Source: SHAN690 sp038131955
GTDB taxonomy: Bacteria > Bacteroidota > Bacteroidia > Flavobacteriales_G > Salibacteraceae
NCBI GenBank assembly: GCA_038131955.1
Contig: JAYPQK010000010.1
Coordinates: forward strand, 124,001-188,000
Length of the DNA stretch: 64,000 nt
Direction: 5' to 3'
Part shown: positions 25,811 through 33,693 of the stretch, piece after piece
Layout of the letters: each line of letters begins with the position of its first letter
Numbering within the stretch: position 1 is the stretch's first letter
The notes under the pieces: model-generated
Database searches by the model: none
Seen by the model: the letters and a program-made list of their open reading frames with translations, nothing else
What the model was told of the DNA's origin: nothing
Position numbers and translations under genes: made by a program

Positions 25811-26233
25811 TTAATTACCAGAGTAAGCTCTGCGTACAACAAACTTGGTTACTACAGGAAGCTTTTGAGCTGCAAGGCGCAATGCCTCACGTCCTGTTTC
25901 AAGATCAACGCCCTCGATTTCGAAGAGCATACGACCAGCTTCGATCTTAGCTGCCCAATGATCCAAGGCTCCTTTACCCTTACCCATACGGACTTCAGCT
26001 GGCTTCTTGGTCACAGGAACGTCTGGAAACACGCGAATCCATACTTGTCCTTCACGCTTCATGTAACGCGTTACAGCGATACGAGCAGCTTCAATCTGAC
26101 GAGAGGTCAAACGGCCTGACTCCATGGCTTTGATACCAAAGGTTCCAAAGGCGAGTTGGTGACCGCGGCCTGCTACGGCCTTGATACGTCCCTTCTGCTG
26201 CTTACGATATTTCGTTTTCCTTGGTGATAACAT
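25811..26233 (-). CDS. rplP: 50S ribosomal protein L16
   Basis: 50S protein lining the A-site tRNA corridor. 140 aa. Starts LSPRKTKYRKQQKGRIKAVA; contains GRLTSRQIEAARIAVTRYMK and VRMGKGKGALDHWAAKIEAG. Located 14 bases after rpsC. Confidence 0.98.
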   Translation of the reverse strand: MLSPRKTKYRKQQKGRIKAVAGRGHQLAFGTFGIKAMESGRLTSRQIEAARIAVTRYMKREGQVWIRVFPDVPVTKKPAEVRMGKGKGALDHWAAKIEAGRMLFEIEGVDLETGREALRLAAQKLPVVTKFVVRRAYSGN

Positions 26234-26247
26234 CTTTCAATTCGCTT

Positions 26248-26982
26248 TTATCCGTTTGACTTTCTGCGTCCACCACCGCCGCGAGGGCCTTTGCCTCCGC
26301 CTCCGCCGCCACCTTTGTTAGGTGTACCGGAACCAACAGTAGTAGTAAGATCGCGCTTACCATAAACTTCACCCTTGCAGATCCAAACCTTGATTCCGAT
26401 TCGACCGTACGTGGTGTGTGCTTCTGACAAAGCATAGTCAATGTCAGCACGGAATGTATGCAATGGCACACGACCGTCTTTATATTGCTCTTTTCTCGCC
26501 ATTTCAGCACCGTTCAATCGACCGCTGATCATGACCTTGATACCTTCAGCTCCCATACGCATGGTTGACGCTACTGACATCTTCGCTGCGCGACGGAAGG
26601 AAATACGTCCTTCGATCTGGCGAGCGATAGAATCAGCTACCAACTTCGCATCCAATTCAGGTCGCTTGATCTCATAAATGTTGATCTGAACTTCCTTCTT
26701 GGTGAGCTTCTTCAATTCTTCTTTCAGCTTATCTACTTCTTGACCACCCTTACCAATGATGATTCCAGGACGAGCTGTATTGATCGTTACAGTAACCAAC
26801 TTCAACGTTCGAGAGATGACGATGTGTGAAACACTCGCATTTCTCAATCGAGCATAGATATACTCACGGATCTTCTGATCCTCTACCAACTTGTCTTCGA
26901 AGCGCTTGCCTCCGTACCACTGAGAGTCCCAGCCACGGATAAAGCCAAGTCTATTGCCGATTGGATTTGTTTTCTGTCCCAT
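26248..26982 (-). CDS. rpsC: 30S ribosomal protein S3 with glycine-rich C-terminal tail
   Basis: Forms the mRNA entry channel and has a KH RNA-binding domain. 244 aa. Signature stretches: GQKTNPIGNRLGFIRGWDSQ, the KH loop RPGIIIGKGGQEVDKL and GRLNGAEMARKEQYKDGRVP. The final ~30 residues form a tail with seven consecutive glycines and GPRGGGGRRKSNG, longer and more glycine-rich than the usual S3 end. The start overlaps the rplV stop by one base. Confidence 0.98.
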   Translation of the reverse strand: MGQKTNPIGNRLGFIRGWDSQWYGGKRFEDKLVEDQKIREYIYARLRNASVSHIVISRTLKLVTVTINTARPGIIIGKGGQEVDKLKEELKKLTKKEVQINIYEIKRPELDAKLVADSIARQIEGRISFRRAAKMSVASTMRMGAEGIKVMISGRLNGAEMARKEQYKDGRVPLHTFRADIDYALSEAHTTYGRIGIKVWICKGEVYGKRDLTTTVGSGTPNKGGGGGGGKGPRGGGGRRKSNG

Positions 26983-27431
26983 TAAGCTTCGGTTTCTGAT
27001 GTTTCGTTGTTGGATTCGCCCAGTCGCTGATTCAGCTCAGGATTGGCTGAAGCAAGAACCATGGTCACATGATTCGAACGCTTTCTAACTCGATACGCTC
27101 GACCCTGAGGTGCAGGCTGGATACGCTTCAATACACGTCCGCCATCTACCATGATCTCCTTGATGAAGAGGTCAGCCTCTTCCCATCGCTCACCAGACTT
27201 CTGCTCGAAGTTGGAGATCGCTGAACGAAGGAGCTTCTCTAGATCACGGGCTGCATGCTTCTTAGTCAACTGCAATACTGCAGACGCCTTGGTCACATCC
27301 ATTCCGCGCACGAGGTCCGCTACCAAGCGCATTTTGCGCGGCGAGGTAGGACAGTTGTTAAGACGAGCGATATACTTCGTCTTACGATCCTCGCGGATTT
27401 TTTCGGCCATATTCGACTTTCGACTACCCAT
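26982..27431 (-). CDS. rplV: 50S ribosomal protein L22
   Basis: Lines the exit tunnel with its beta-hairpin. 149 aa, including a short N-terminal extension typical of the phylum and an acidic C-terminal end (SNNETSETEA). The core shows ARLNNCPTSPRKMRLVADLV and the hairpin signature VLKRIQPAPQGRAYRVRKRS. Follows rpsS by 10 bases and overlaps rpsC by one. Confidence 0.97.
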   Translation of the reverse strand: MGSRKSNMAEKIREDRKTKYIARLNNCPTSPRKMRLVADLVRGMDVTKASAVLQLTKKHAARDLEKLLRSAISNFEQKSGERWEEADLFIKEIMVDGGRVLKRIQPAPQGRAYRVRKRSNHVTMVLASANPELNQRLGESNNETSETEA

Positions 27432-27441
27432 GACTTATCAA

Positions 27442-27714
27442 TTACTTTTTCTTCTTATTACCGGCATGACCACGGAAATTGCGTGTAGGTGCAAATTCAC
27501 CTAGCTTGTGACCTACCATGTTCTCTGTTACAAATACCGGAATGAACTTATTCCCGTTGTGAACTGCGATCGTCAACCCTACAAACTCAGGAGTGATCAT
27601 GGAAGCACGGCTCCATGTTTTGATCACACTCTTCTTCCCAGAAGACTGAGCTTCATCCACTCGCTGCTGGAGCTTGTAGTGAACAAATGGCGGTTTTTTA
27701 AGAGATCTACTCAT
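27442..27714 (-). CDS. rpsS: 30S ribosomal protein S19
   Basis: Head protein near S13 and the A-site finger. 90 aa. Starts SRSLKKPPFVHYKLQQRV; contains IKTWSRASMITPEFVGLTIA and HKLGEFAPTRNFRGHAG. Follows rplB by 7 bases. Confidence 0.98.
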   Translation of the reverse strand: MSRSLKKPPFVHYKLQQRVDEAQSSGKKSVIKTWSRASMITPEFVGLTIAVHNGNKFIPVFVTENMVGHKLGEFAPTRNFRGHAGNKKKK

Positions 27715-27721
27715 GCCTTAA

Positions 27722-28546
27722 TTATTTCTTTCTTTTCTCTACGATGAACTTGTTTGACGACTTCGTCTTCGAACGAGTCTTATAACCCTTAGCAGGAAGA
27801 CCCTTTCGTGAACGCGGGTGACCTCCAGAAGAGCGTCCTTCACCACCACCCATTGGGTGATCCACAGGGTTCATAGCTACACCACGAACTCGTGGACGGC
27901 GTCCCAACCAACGGCTGCGACCTGCTTTTCCACTTCGCTCAAGTGAGTGATCGGAGTTAGAAACGGTTCCGATGGTCGCCATGCATGTAAGAAGGATCAT
28001 TCGAACTTCTCCACTAGGCATCTTGACCACACCGTACTTACCTTCCTTCGCCGTCAATTGGCCATAAGTTCCTGCACTGCGTGCCAACTTACCACCTTGA
28101 CGCGGGTTCAATTCAATATTGTGGATGATCGTACCCAATGGAATATCAGAAATGTAAAGTGCATTTCCGATCTCAGGAGCTGCATTCGTTCCGCTCATCA
28201 CTTCCTGACCTACTTGAATACCAGTAGGTGCAATGATGTATCGCTTTTCTCCGTCTGCATATTCCAACAAGGCGATACGAGCATTTCTGTTCGGATCGTA
28301 CTCAACGGTCTGAACGGTCGCCTTCACATCTTGCTTATCACGCTTGAAGTCGATCAAACGGTAACGACGCTTGTGCCCACCACCTCGGTAGCGCATGGTC
28401 ATCTTACCCGTGTTGTTACGTCCGCCTGACTTCTTCAAAGGTGCTAACAAGCTCTTCTCAGGAGTATCGGTAGTTACCGTATCAAAAGAGCTAACGACCT
28501 TTCCTCGCTGCCCTGGTGTCATCGGTTTTAGTTTTCTTACTGCCAT
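27722..28546 (-). CDS. rplB: 50S ribosomal protein L2
   Basis: Core 50S protein needed for subunit association and peptidyl transferase function. 274 aa. Starts with VRKLKPMTPGQRGKV; contains TMRYRGGGHKRRYRLIDFKR and the C-terminal region with RGVAMNPVDHPMGGGEGR holding the conserved histidine of the catalytic-centre loop. Follows rplW by 11 bases. Confidence 0.98.
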   Translation of the reverse strand: MAVRKLKPMTPGQRGKVVSSFDTVTTDTPEKSLLAPLKKSGGRNNTGKMTMRYRGGGHKRRYRLIDFKRDKQDVKATVQTVEYDPNRNARIALLEYADGEKRYIIAPTGIQVGQEVMSGTNAAPEIGNALYISDIPLGTIIHNIELNPRQGGKLARSAGTYGQLTAKEGKYGVVKMPSGEVRMILLTCMATIGTVSNSDHSLERSGKAGRSRWLGRRPRVRGVAMNPVDHPMGGGEGRSSGGHPRSRKGLPAKGYKTRSKTKSSNKFIVEKRKK

Positions 28547-28557
28547 CTCTCCTATTC

Positions 28558-28848
28558 TTAAATGTTAGCGTAGAAATCAATTACATCTCCATCAGCTACA
28601 GTCACAACCGCCTTCTTAAAGTGGTTGGTTCGGCCATCGAGGATGGCCGTCTTTGTGTAGCGACGCTTTGACTTACCCGCGTACACCATTGTGTTGATCG
28701 AAGTAACAGTTACATTGTACTGAGACTCGATCGCCTTGCGGATCTCTACCTTGTTTGCCTTGCGGTCAACGACAAAACCATACTGGTTGCGCTTCTCGCT
28801 AAGCTCAGTCATCTTCTCGGTGATCAGTGGCTTAATTAGTACGCTCAT
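28558..28848 (-). CDS. rplW: 50S ribosomal protein L23
   Basis: Exit-tunnel protein and docking site for trigger factor. 96 aa. Contains LIKPLITEKMTELSEKRNQY, VDRKANKVEIRKAIESQYNV and VYAGKSKRRYTKTAIL. Three bases after rplD. Confidence 0.97.
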   Translation of the reverse strand: MSVLIKPLITEKMTELSEKRNQYGFVVDRKANKVEIRKAIESQYNVTVTSINTMVYAGKSKRRYTKTAILDGRTNHFKKAVVTVADGDVIDFYANI

Positions 28849-28851
28849 GTC

Positions 28852-29481
28852 TTATTTCTTTAGAACTTCATTGATCGCACCGAGGGCACCCTCGCTCACA
28901 ACCAATACGTTAGCATTCATGATATCGTAGGTGTTCAAGTTGTTCGCCATGACAACCTTTGTCTTTTGAACGTTTCTTGAACTCATCACCAAATTCGCGT
29001 CTACTTCAGAAGTAACGATCAACGTCTTCTTTCCAGCGAGATCCAACTTCTTCAAGATCTCCACGAACTCTTTTGTCTTAGGTGCTGACATTTTGAAATC
29101 CTCCAAAACCTTTACACCGTCATTCTTAGCCTTCAAGCTCAAAGCTGAAACACGAGCCAATCTCTTGACTTTCTTGTTCAACTTGAAACCATAGTCACGT
29201 GGCTCCGGACCGAATGCACGACCACCACCAACGAAAACTGGGCTCTTGATACTACCAGCACGAGCTGTACCGGTACCCTTCTGGCGCTTGATCTTTCTTG
29301 TTGAATAAGAAACCTCTGCGCGCTGCTTAGACTTATGTGTACCCTGACGCTGATTCGCGAGGTACTGCTTAACATCGAGGTAGATGGAATGCTCATTTGG
29401 TTCAATGCCAAACACATCCTTGTCTAGCTTGACCTTCTTACCGGTCTCCTTTCCTTGTGTGTTGAGTACTGCTAATTCCAT
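28852..29481 (-). CDS. rplD: 50S ribosomal protein L4
   Basis: Exit-tunnel protein and, in enterobacteria, the repressor of the S10 operon. 209 aa. Contains QRQGTHKSKQRAEVSYSTRK and RQKGTGTARAGSIKSPVFVG, the tunnel-loop signature, then RALAR-type region LARVSALSLKAKNDGVKVLE. Overlaps the rplC stop by one base. Whether L4-mediated control exists here is unknown. Confidence 0.98.
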   Translation of the reverse strand: MELAVLNTQGKETGKKVKLDKDVFGIEPNEHSIYLDVKQYLANQRQGTHKSKQRAEVSYSTRKIKRQKGTGTARAGSIKSPVFVGGGRAFGPEPRDYGFKLNKKVKRLARVSALSLKAKNDGVKVLEDFKMSAPKTKEFVEILKKLDLAGKKTLIVTSEVDANLVMSSRNVQKTKVVMANNLNTYDIMNANVLVVSEGALGAINEVLKK

Positions 29482-30098
29482 TATTTCTCAATTATGACAT
29501 ATGAACCCTTGGTTCCAGGAACAGCGCCTTTCACAAGCACTACGTTCTTGTCAGCAAGAACCTTCACTACCTGAAGGTTGATCATTTTAACTCGTTGTCC
29601 GCCCATACGTCCCGCCATACGTGTTCCCTTGAACACTCGAGCTGGAGTAGAACATGCACCAATAGAACCAGGAGCACGGAGACGGTTGTGCTGTCCGTGT
29701 GTAGCATCACCAACGCCGGCAAAACCATGGCGCTTAACAACACCCTGGAATCCTTTACCTTTTGATGTCCCTACTACGTCTACGAACTCGCCTTCCTCGA
29801 GGATATCGACGCCAACAGTATCACCTACTGCTTGCTCTCCTTCCCAATCGCGGAATTCAACAACCTTACGCTTAGGAGCAGTCTTCGCCTTCGCGAAATG
29901 ACCAGTAGTTCCTTTCGTAGCATGCTTTTCCGAGATATCGTCAAACGCTAGCTGATAAGCATTGTAGCCATCAACTTCTTCGTTTCGAACTTGGGTAACC
30001 ACGCATGGCCCAGCCTCGATCACGGTACAAGGAATGTTCTTGCCATTCTCATCGTACACGCTGGTCATTCCGACCTTCTTTCCAATTATTCCTAACAT
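29481..30098 (-). CDS. rplC: 50S ribosomal protein L3
   Basis: Early-assembly 50S protein close to the peptidyl transferase centre. 205 aa. Starts LGIIGKKVGMTSVYDENGK; the signature is DVVGTSKGKGFQGVVKRHGF, followed by GACSTPARVFKGTRMAGRMG. Follows rpsJ by 20 bases. Confidence 0.98.
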   Translation of the reverse strand: MLGIIGKKVGMTSVYDENGKNIPCTVIEAGPCVVTQVRNEEVDGYNAYQLAFDDISEKHATKGTTGHFAKAKTAPKRKVVEFRDWEGEQAVGDTVGVDILEEGEFVDVVGTSKGKGFQGVVKRHGFAGVGDATHGQHNRLRAPGSIGACSTPARVFKGTRMAGRMGGQRVKMINLQVVKVLADKNVVLVKGAVPGTKGSYVIIEK

Positions 30099-30118
30099 GA
30101 CTTGTAGCTTTTAGGTGG

Positions 30119-30424
30119 TTACACTTTGATTTCAACATCGACACCACTTGGAAGCTCAAGTCCCATCAAAGCGTCGATTGTTTTAGATGAACTGCTGTAG
30201 ATGTCCATCAATCGCTTATAGCTTGACAATTGGAACTGCTCACGTGCCTTTTTATTCACGTGAGGTGATCTGAGTACCGTATAGATCTGCTTTTGAGTGG
30301 GCAGAGGAATCGGTCCAGAAACAACAGCACCTGTTGTCTTCACTGTCTTCACGATCTTCTCAGCAGACTTATCTACGAGATTGTGATCGTAGGACTTCAG
30401 CTTTATTCTGATTCGTTGCGCCAT
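30119..30424 (-). CDS. rpsJ: 30S ribosomal protein S10
   Basis: 30S head protein, also the NusE antitermination factor. 101 aa. Contains RIKLKSYDHNLVDKSAEKIV, GPIPLPTQKQIYTVLRSPHV and the C-terminal LPSGVDVEIKV. It follows fusA by only 12 bases, joining the str and S10 clusters without tuf between them. Confidence 0.98.
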   Translation of the reverse strand: MAQRIRIKLKSYDHNLVDKSAEKIVKTVKTTGAVVSGPIPLPTQKQIYTVLRSPHVNKKAREQFQLSSYKRLMDIYSSSSKTIDALMGLELPSGVDVEIKV

Positions 30425-30436
30425 GCGTTTTACTTA

Positions 30437-32545
30437 TTATGCTTTTTCAAGTTTTCCTTTCACCTCTGCGATAACCGCTTCAGCGATATTCTTAGGACAT
30501 TCCTCATAGTGAGAGAATTCCATGGTTGAAGTTGCTCGTCCTGAAGTGATGGTACGGAGTTGAGTCACGTAACCGAACATCTCAGAAAGTGGAACCTTCG
30601 CTTTGATAACTTTGGATCCGGCACGGTCGCCCATACCTTCAACCACACCACGACGACGGTTCAAGTCACCTACCACATCACCCATGTTCTCTTCCGGTGT
30701 CAACACCTCAAGCTTCATGATCGGCTCAAGGATGACTGGATTACACTTAGGCATTGCGGTACGGTAAGCCATCTTCGCAGCTAATTCGAATGATAATTGA
30801 TCCGAATCCACTTGGTGGTAAGAACCATCAAGGAGGGTTACTTTCAAGTTATCTACCTGGTAACCTGCCAAAACTCCATTCTTCATCGCTTCTTTGAAGC
30901 CCTTCTCTACAGAAGGAATGAATTCCTTAGGTACGTTACCACCTTTTACCTCGCTACCAAACACCAATCCTGGATTCTCTGCATCCCCTGGTTCGATGCG
31001 AATGATGATATCGGCGAACTTACCACGACCACCTGACTGCTTCTTGTAGACCTCACGGTGCTCAGAAGTTCCAGTGATCGATTCCTTATAGTTTACTTGA
31101 GGAGCTCCTTGGTTAGCCTCCACCTTGAACTCGCGACGTAGACGGTCAACGATAATATCCAAGTGAAGCTCACCCATACCGCTGATCACGGTCTGACCTG
31201 TCTCCTCGTCTGTACGAACTTGGAAGGTTGGATCCTCTTCAGCCAACTTAGCCAAAGCCATACCCAACTTATCAACGTCCGCCTGAGTCTTAGGCTCAAT
31301 TGCAAGACCGATTACCGGATCTGGGAAGTCCATAGACTCGAGTACGATAGGTGATTTCTCATCACACAGCGTGTCTCCTGTTTTAATATCCTTAAAACCT
31401 ACAAGTGCAGCAATGTCACCACAGTGCAACTCAGAGATTTGATTTTGCTTATTAGCGTGCATCTGGAAGATACGTGAGATACGTTCCTTGTTACCAGAGC
31501 GAGTATTCAACACATACGAACCTGCTTGAAGGTTACCAGAATACGCACGAGTAAAGCACAAACGCCCAACGAATGGGTCAGTTGCGATCTTGAAAGCAAG
31601 AGCAGCAAACGGCTCATCCGGAGATGGTTTACGACTCTCTTCAGCCTCGGTCTTCGGGTTCTTTCCAACAATAGCTTCAGTATCCAATGGTGACGGAAGG
31701 ATCTCCATTACCATGTCGAGCATAGCCTGAACACCTTTGTTCTTGAAGGCTGAACCACACATCATTGGAACAACTTTTCCAGCGATGGTAGCCTCACGAA
31801 GAGCGTCAAGGATCTCGCGCTCAGTCAATGAGTTCTCATCCTCGAAGTACTTCTCCATCAATGTCTCGTCAAACTCAGCAACTGCCTCAAGCAATTGACC
31901 ACGAAGTTCGCGAGCCTCGTCAATGATATCAGCAGGGATCTCGATCTCCTGGAATGTCATTCCAAGGTCTTCCTCGTTCCAAGTGATTCCACGGAAGTTG
32001 ATCAAATCAACCACTCCTTTGAAATTCTCCTCAGCACCAATGTTCAATTGAAGTGGAAGAGCATGAGAACCCAACATCTCCTTCACTTGCTTGCAAACAG
32101 CCAAGAAGTCAGCTCCCTGACGGTCCATCTTGTTCACGAATCCGATACGTGGAACATTATAATTGTTCGCCAACCGCCAGTTGGTCTCAGACTGAGGCTC
32201 AACTCCGTCAACTGCAGAGAAAAGGAACACCAAACCGTCCAATACACGAAGCGAACGATTCACCTCAACCGTAAAGTCAACGTGGCCCGGAGTATCGATG
32301 ATGTTCACGTGATACGTCTTATCACGGTAGTTCCAGTTCAATGTTGTAGCAGCAGATGTAATGGTGATACCACGCTCTTGCTCTTGCTCCATCCAGTCCA
32401 TGGTCGCAGCTCCGTCGTGTACCTCACCGATCTTGTGACTCACACCACCGTAATAAAGGATACGCTCGGTTGTAGTCGTCTTACCCGCGTCAATGTGAGC
32501 AGCGATACCGATGTTCCTCGTCAATGATAGATCTCTCTTTGCCAT
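30437..32545 (-). CDS. fusA: Elongation factor G
   Basis: GTPase that drives translocation of tRNA and mRNA, and ribosome recycling with RRF. 702 aa, full length. G domain with AAHIDAGKTTTTERILYYGG (P-loop), DTPGHVDFTVEVNRSLRVLD, and NKMDRQGADF. Domains II-V follow, including GMGELHLDIIVDRLRREFKV and the domain IV tip region. It lies 22 bases after rpsG. Other EF-G paralogues may exist in the genome; its placement in the str cluster supports the canonical one. Confidence 0.98.
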   Translation of the reverse strand: MAKRDLSLTRNIGIAAHIDAGKTTTTERILYYGGVSHKIGEVHDGAATMDWMEQEQERGITITSAATTLNWNYRDKTYHVNIIDTPGHVDFTVEVNRSLRVLDGLVFLFSAVDGVEPQSETNWRLANNYNVPRIGFVNKMDRQGADFLAVCKQVKEMLGSHALPLQLNIGAEENFKGVVDLINFRGITWNEEDLGMTFQEIEIPADIIDEARELRGQLLEAVAEFDETLMEKYFEDENSLTEREILDALREATIAGKVVPMMCGSAFKNKGVQAMLDMVMEILPSPLDTEAIVGKNPKTEAEESRKPSPDEPFAALAFKIATDPFVGRLCFTRAYSGNLQAGSYVLNTRSGNKERISRIFQMHANKQNQISELHCGDIAALVGFKDIKTGDTLCDEKSPIVLESMDFPDPVIGLAIEPKTQADVDKLGMALAKLAEEDPTFQVRTDEETGQTVISGMGELHLDIIVDRLRREFKVEANQGAPQVNYKESITGTSEHREVYKKQSGGRGKFADIIIRIEPGDAENPGLVFGSEVKGGNVPKEFIPSVEKGFKEAMKNGVLAGYQVDNLKVTLLDGSYHQVDSDQLSFELAAKMAYRTAMPKCNPVILEPIMKLEVLTPEENMGDVVGDLNRRRGVVEGMGDRAGSKVIKAKVPLSEMFGYVTQLRTITSGRATSTMEFSHYEECPKNIAEAVIAEVKGKLEKA

Positions 32546-32567
32546 TTTAATTCTTAGCTAAACGTTC

Positions 32568-33035
32568 TTAGAATCGGTAGTGAGCGAAGGCTTTGTTCGC
32601 TTCTGCCATTCTGTGCGTATCTTCTTTCTTCTTATAAGCAGCACCTTCTTCTCTCGCTGCTGCAGTGATCTCATCTGCCAACTTCTCTCCCATGCTACGA
32701 CCATTGCGCTTCTTAGCATATAGGATCAACCACTTGATACCCATGCTCAGCTTTCGTGACGCACGGATCTCTTGTGGGATTTGGAAAGTGGCACCACCCA
32801 CTCGGCGGCTGCGAACTTCAACTTGTGGAGTTACGTTCTCCAAAGCCTTCTTCCAAGTCTCCAATGGATCCTCAACTCCCTTTGACTCCATGCGGTCCAT
32901 CGCTTCGTAGAAGATCTTGTACGCTGTACTCTTCTTACCGTCTTGCATCAAGTTGTTCACAAACTGTGAAACTAACTGGCTCTTGTAACGTGGATCAGGG
33001 AGAATGATCCGCTCTTTTGCTCTTCCTTTTCTCAT
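32568..33035 (-). CDS. rpsG: 30S ribosomal protein S7
   Basis: Primary 16S rRNA-binding protein that nucleates the 30S head; a repressor of the str operon in E. coli. 155 aa. Contains LVSQFVNNLMQDGKKSTAYK, VEVRSRRVGGATFQIPQEIR and the C-terminal KKEDTHRMAEANKAFAHYRF. Follows rpsL by 9 bases. Confidence 0.98.
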   Translation of the reverse strand: MRKGRAKERIILPDPRYKSQLVSQFVNNLMQDGKKSTAYKIFYEAMDRMESKGVEDPLETWKKALENVTPQVEVRSRRVGGATFQIPQEIRASRKLSMGIKWLILYAKKRNGRSMGEKLADEITAAAREEGAAYKKKEDTHRMAEANKAFAHYRF

Positions 33036-33044
33036 CTTCGAGCT

Positions 33045-33419
<375 letters not shown>

Positions 33420-33478
33420 TCGCTAAGTATCTTTTTCTTGACGTTAAGACATTATAATCCCCACTAAAAAAGGGGGCG

Positions 33479-33508
33479 CAAAGGTACACGATTAGTTTTT
33501 ATACACAA
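33479..33508 (-). promoter_or_regulatory. Promoter of the rpsL (str/S10/spc/alpha) super-operon
   Basis: On the minus strand TTG (33506-33508), exactly 19 bases, then TACCTTTG (33479-33486): a full match to the Bacteroidota consensus TTG-N19-TAnnTTTG. Transcription would begin near 33473, giving a ~54-nt leader before rpsL. The leader starts with a CCCC-TTTTTTAGT-GGGG hairpin. Apart from this promoter and the plus-strand element at 33659, the 274-base gap 33420-33693 holds nothing I recognise. Confidence 0.8.
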
Positions 33509-33658
33509 TATGGGGCTGATTATTTTTTTTCCTCCCCTCCAAATCAGCCGGTTAACACCCATCCAACAAGCCGATATCAGGGGGATGCAGAGGGGTCAGA
33601 AAACGCGGTGTTGAAAACTATGAACAGCACTTTTTTCGGTCAACCCGATCACGGAGGG

Positions 33659-33666
33659 TAACTTTG
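33659..33666 (+). promoter_or_regulatory. Candidate -7 element for the uvrD-murA gene run
   Basis: TAACTTTG is an exact TAnnTTTG match 27 bases before the ATG at 33694, giving a leader of about 20 nt. A T-run (33631-33636) lies at the -33 distance but no TTG. It supports the ATG at 33694 rather than the TTG at 33664, which overlaps the element itself. Confidence 0.55.
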
Positions 33667-33693
33667 GGCGTCATTTTTCATTTTTCCGTGCCG

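Noticed and set aside
33664..33693. TTG start ten codons upstream for the helicase.
   Set aside because: It lies within the candidate -7 element, and family similarity starts at the ATG at 33694.
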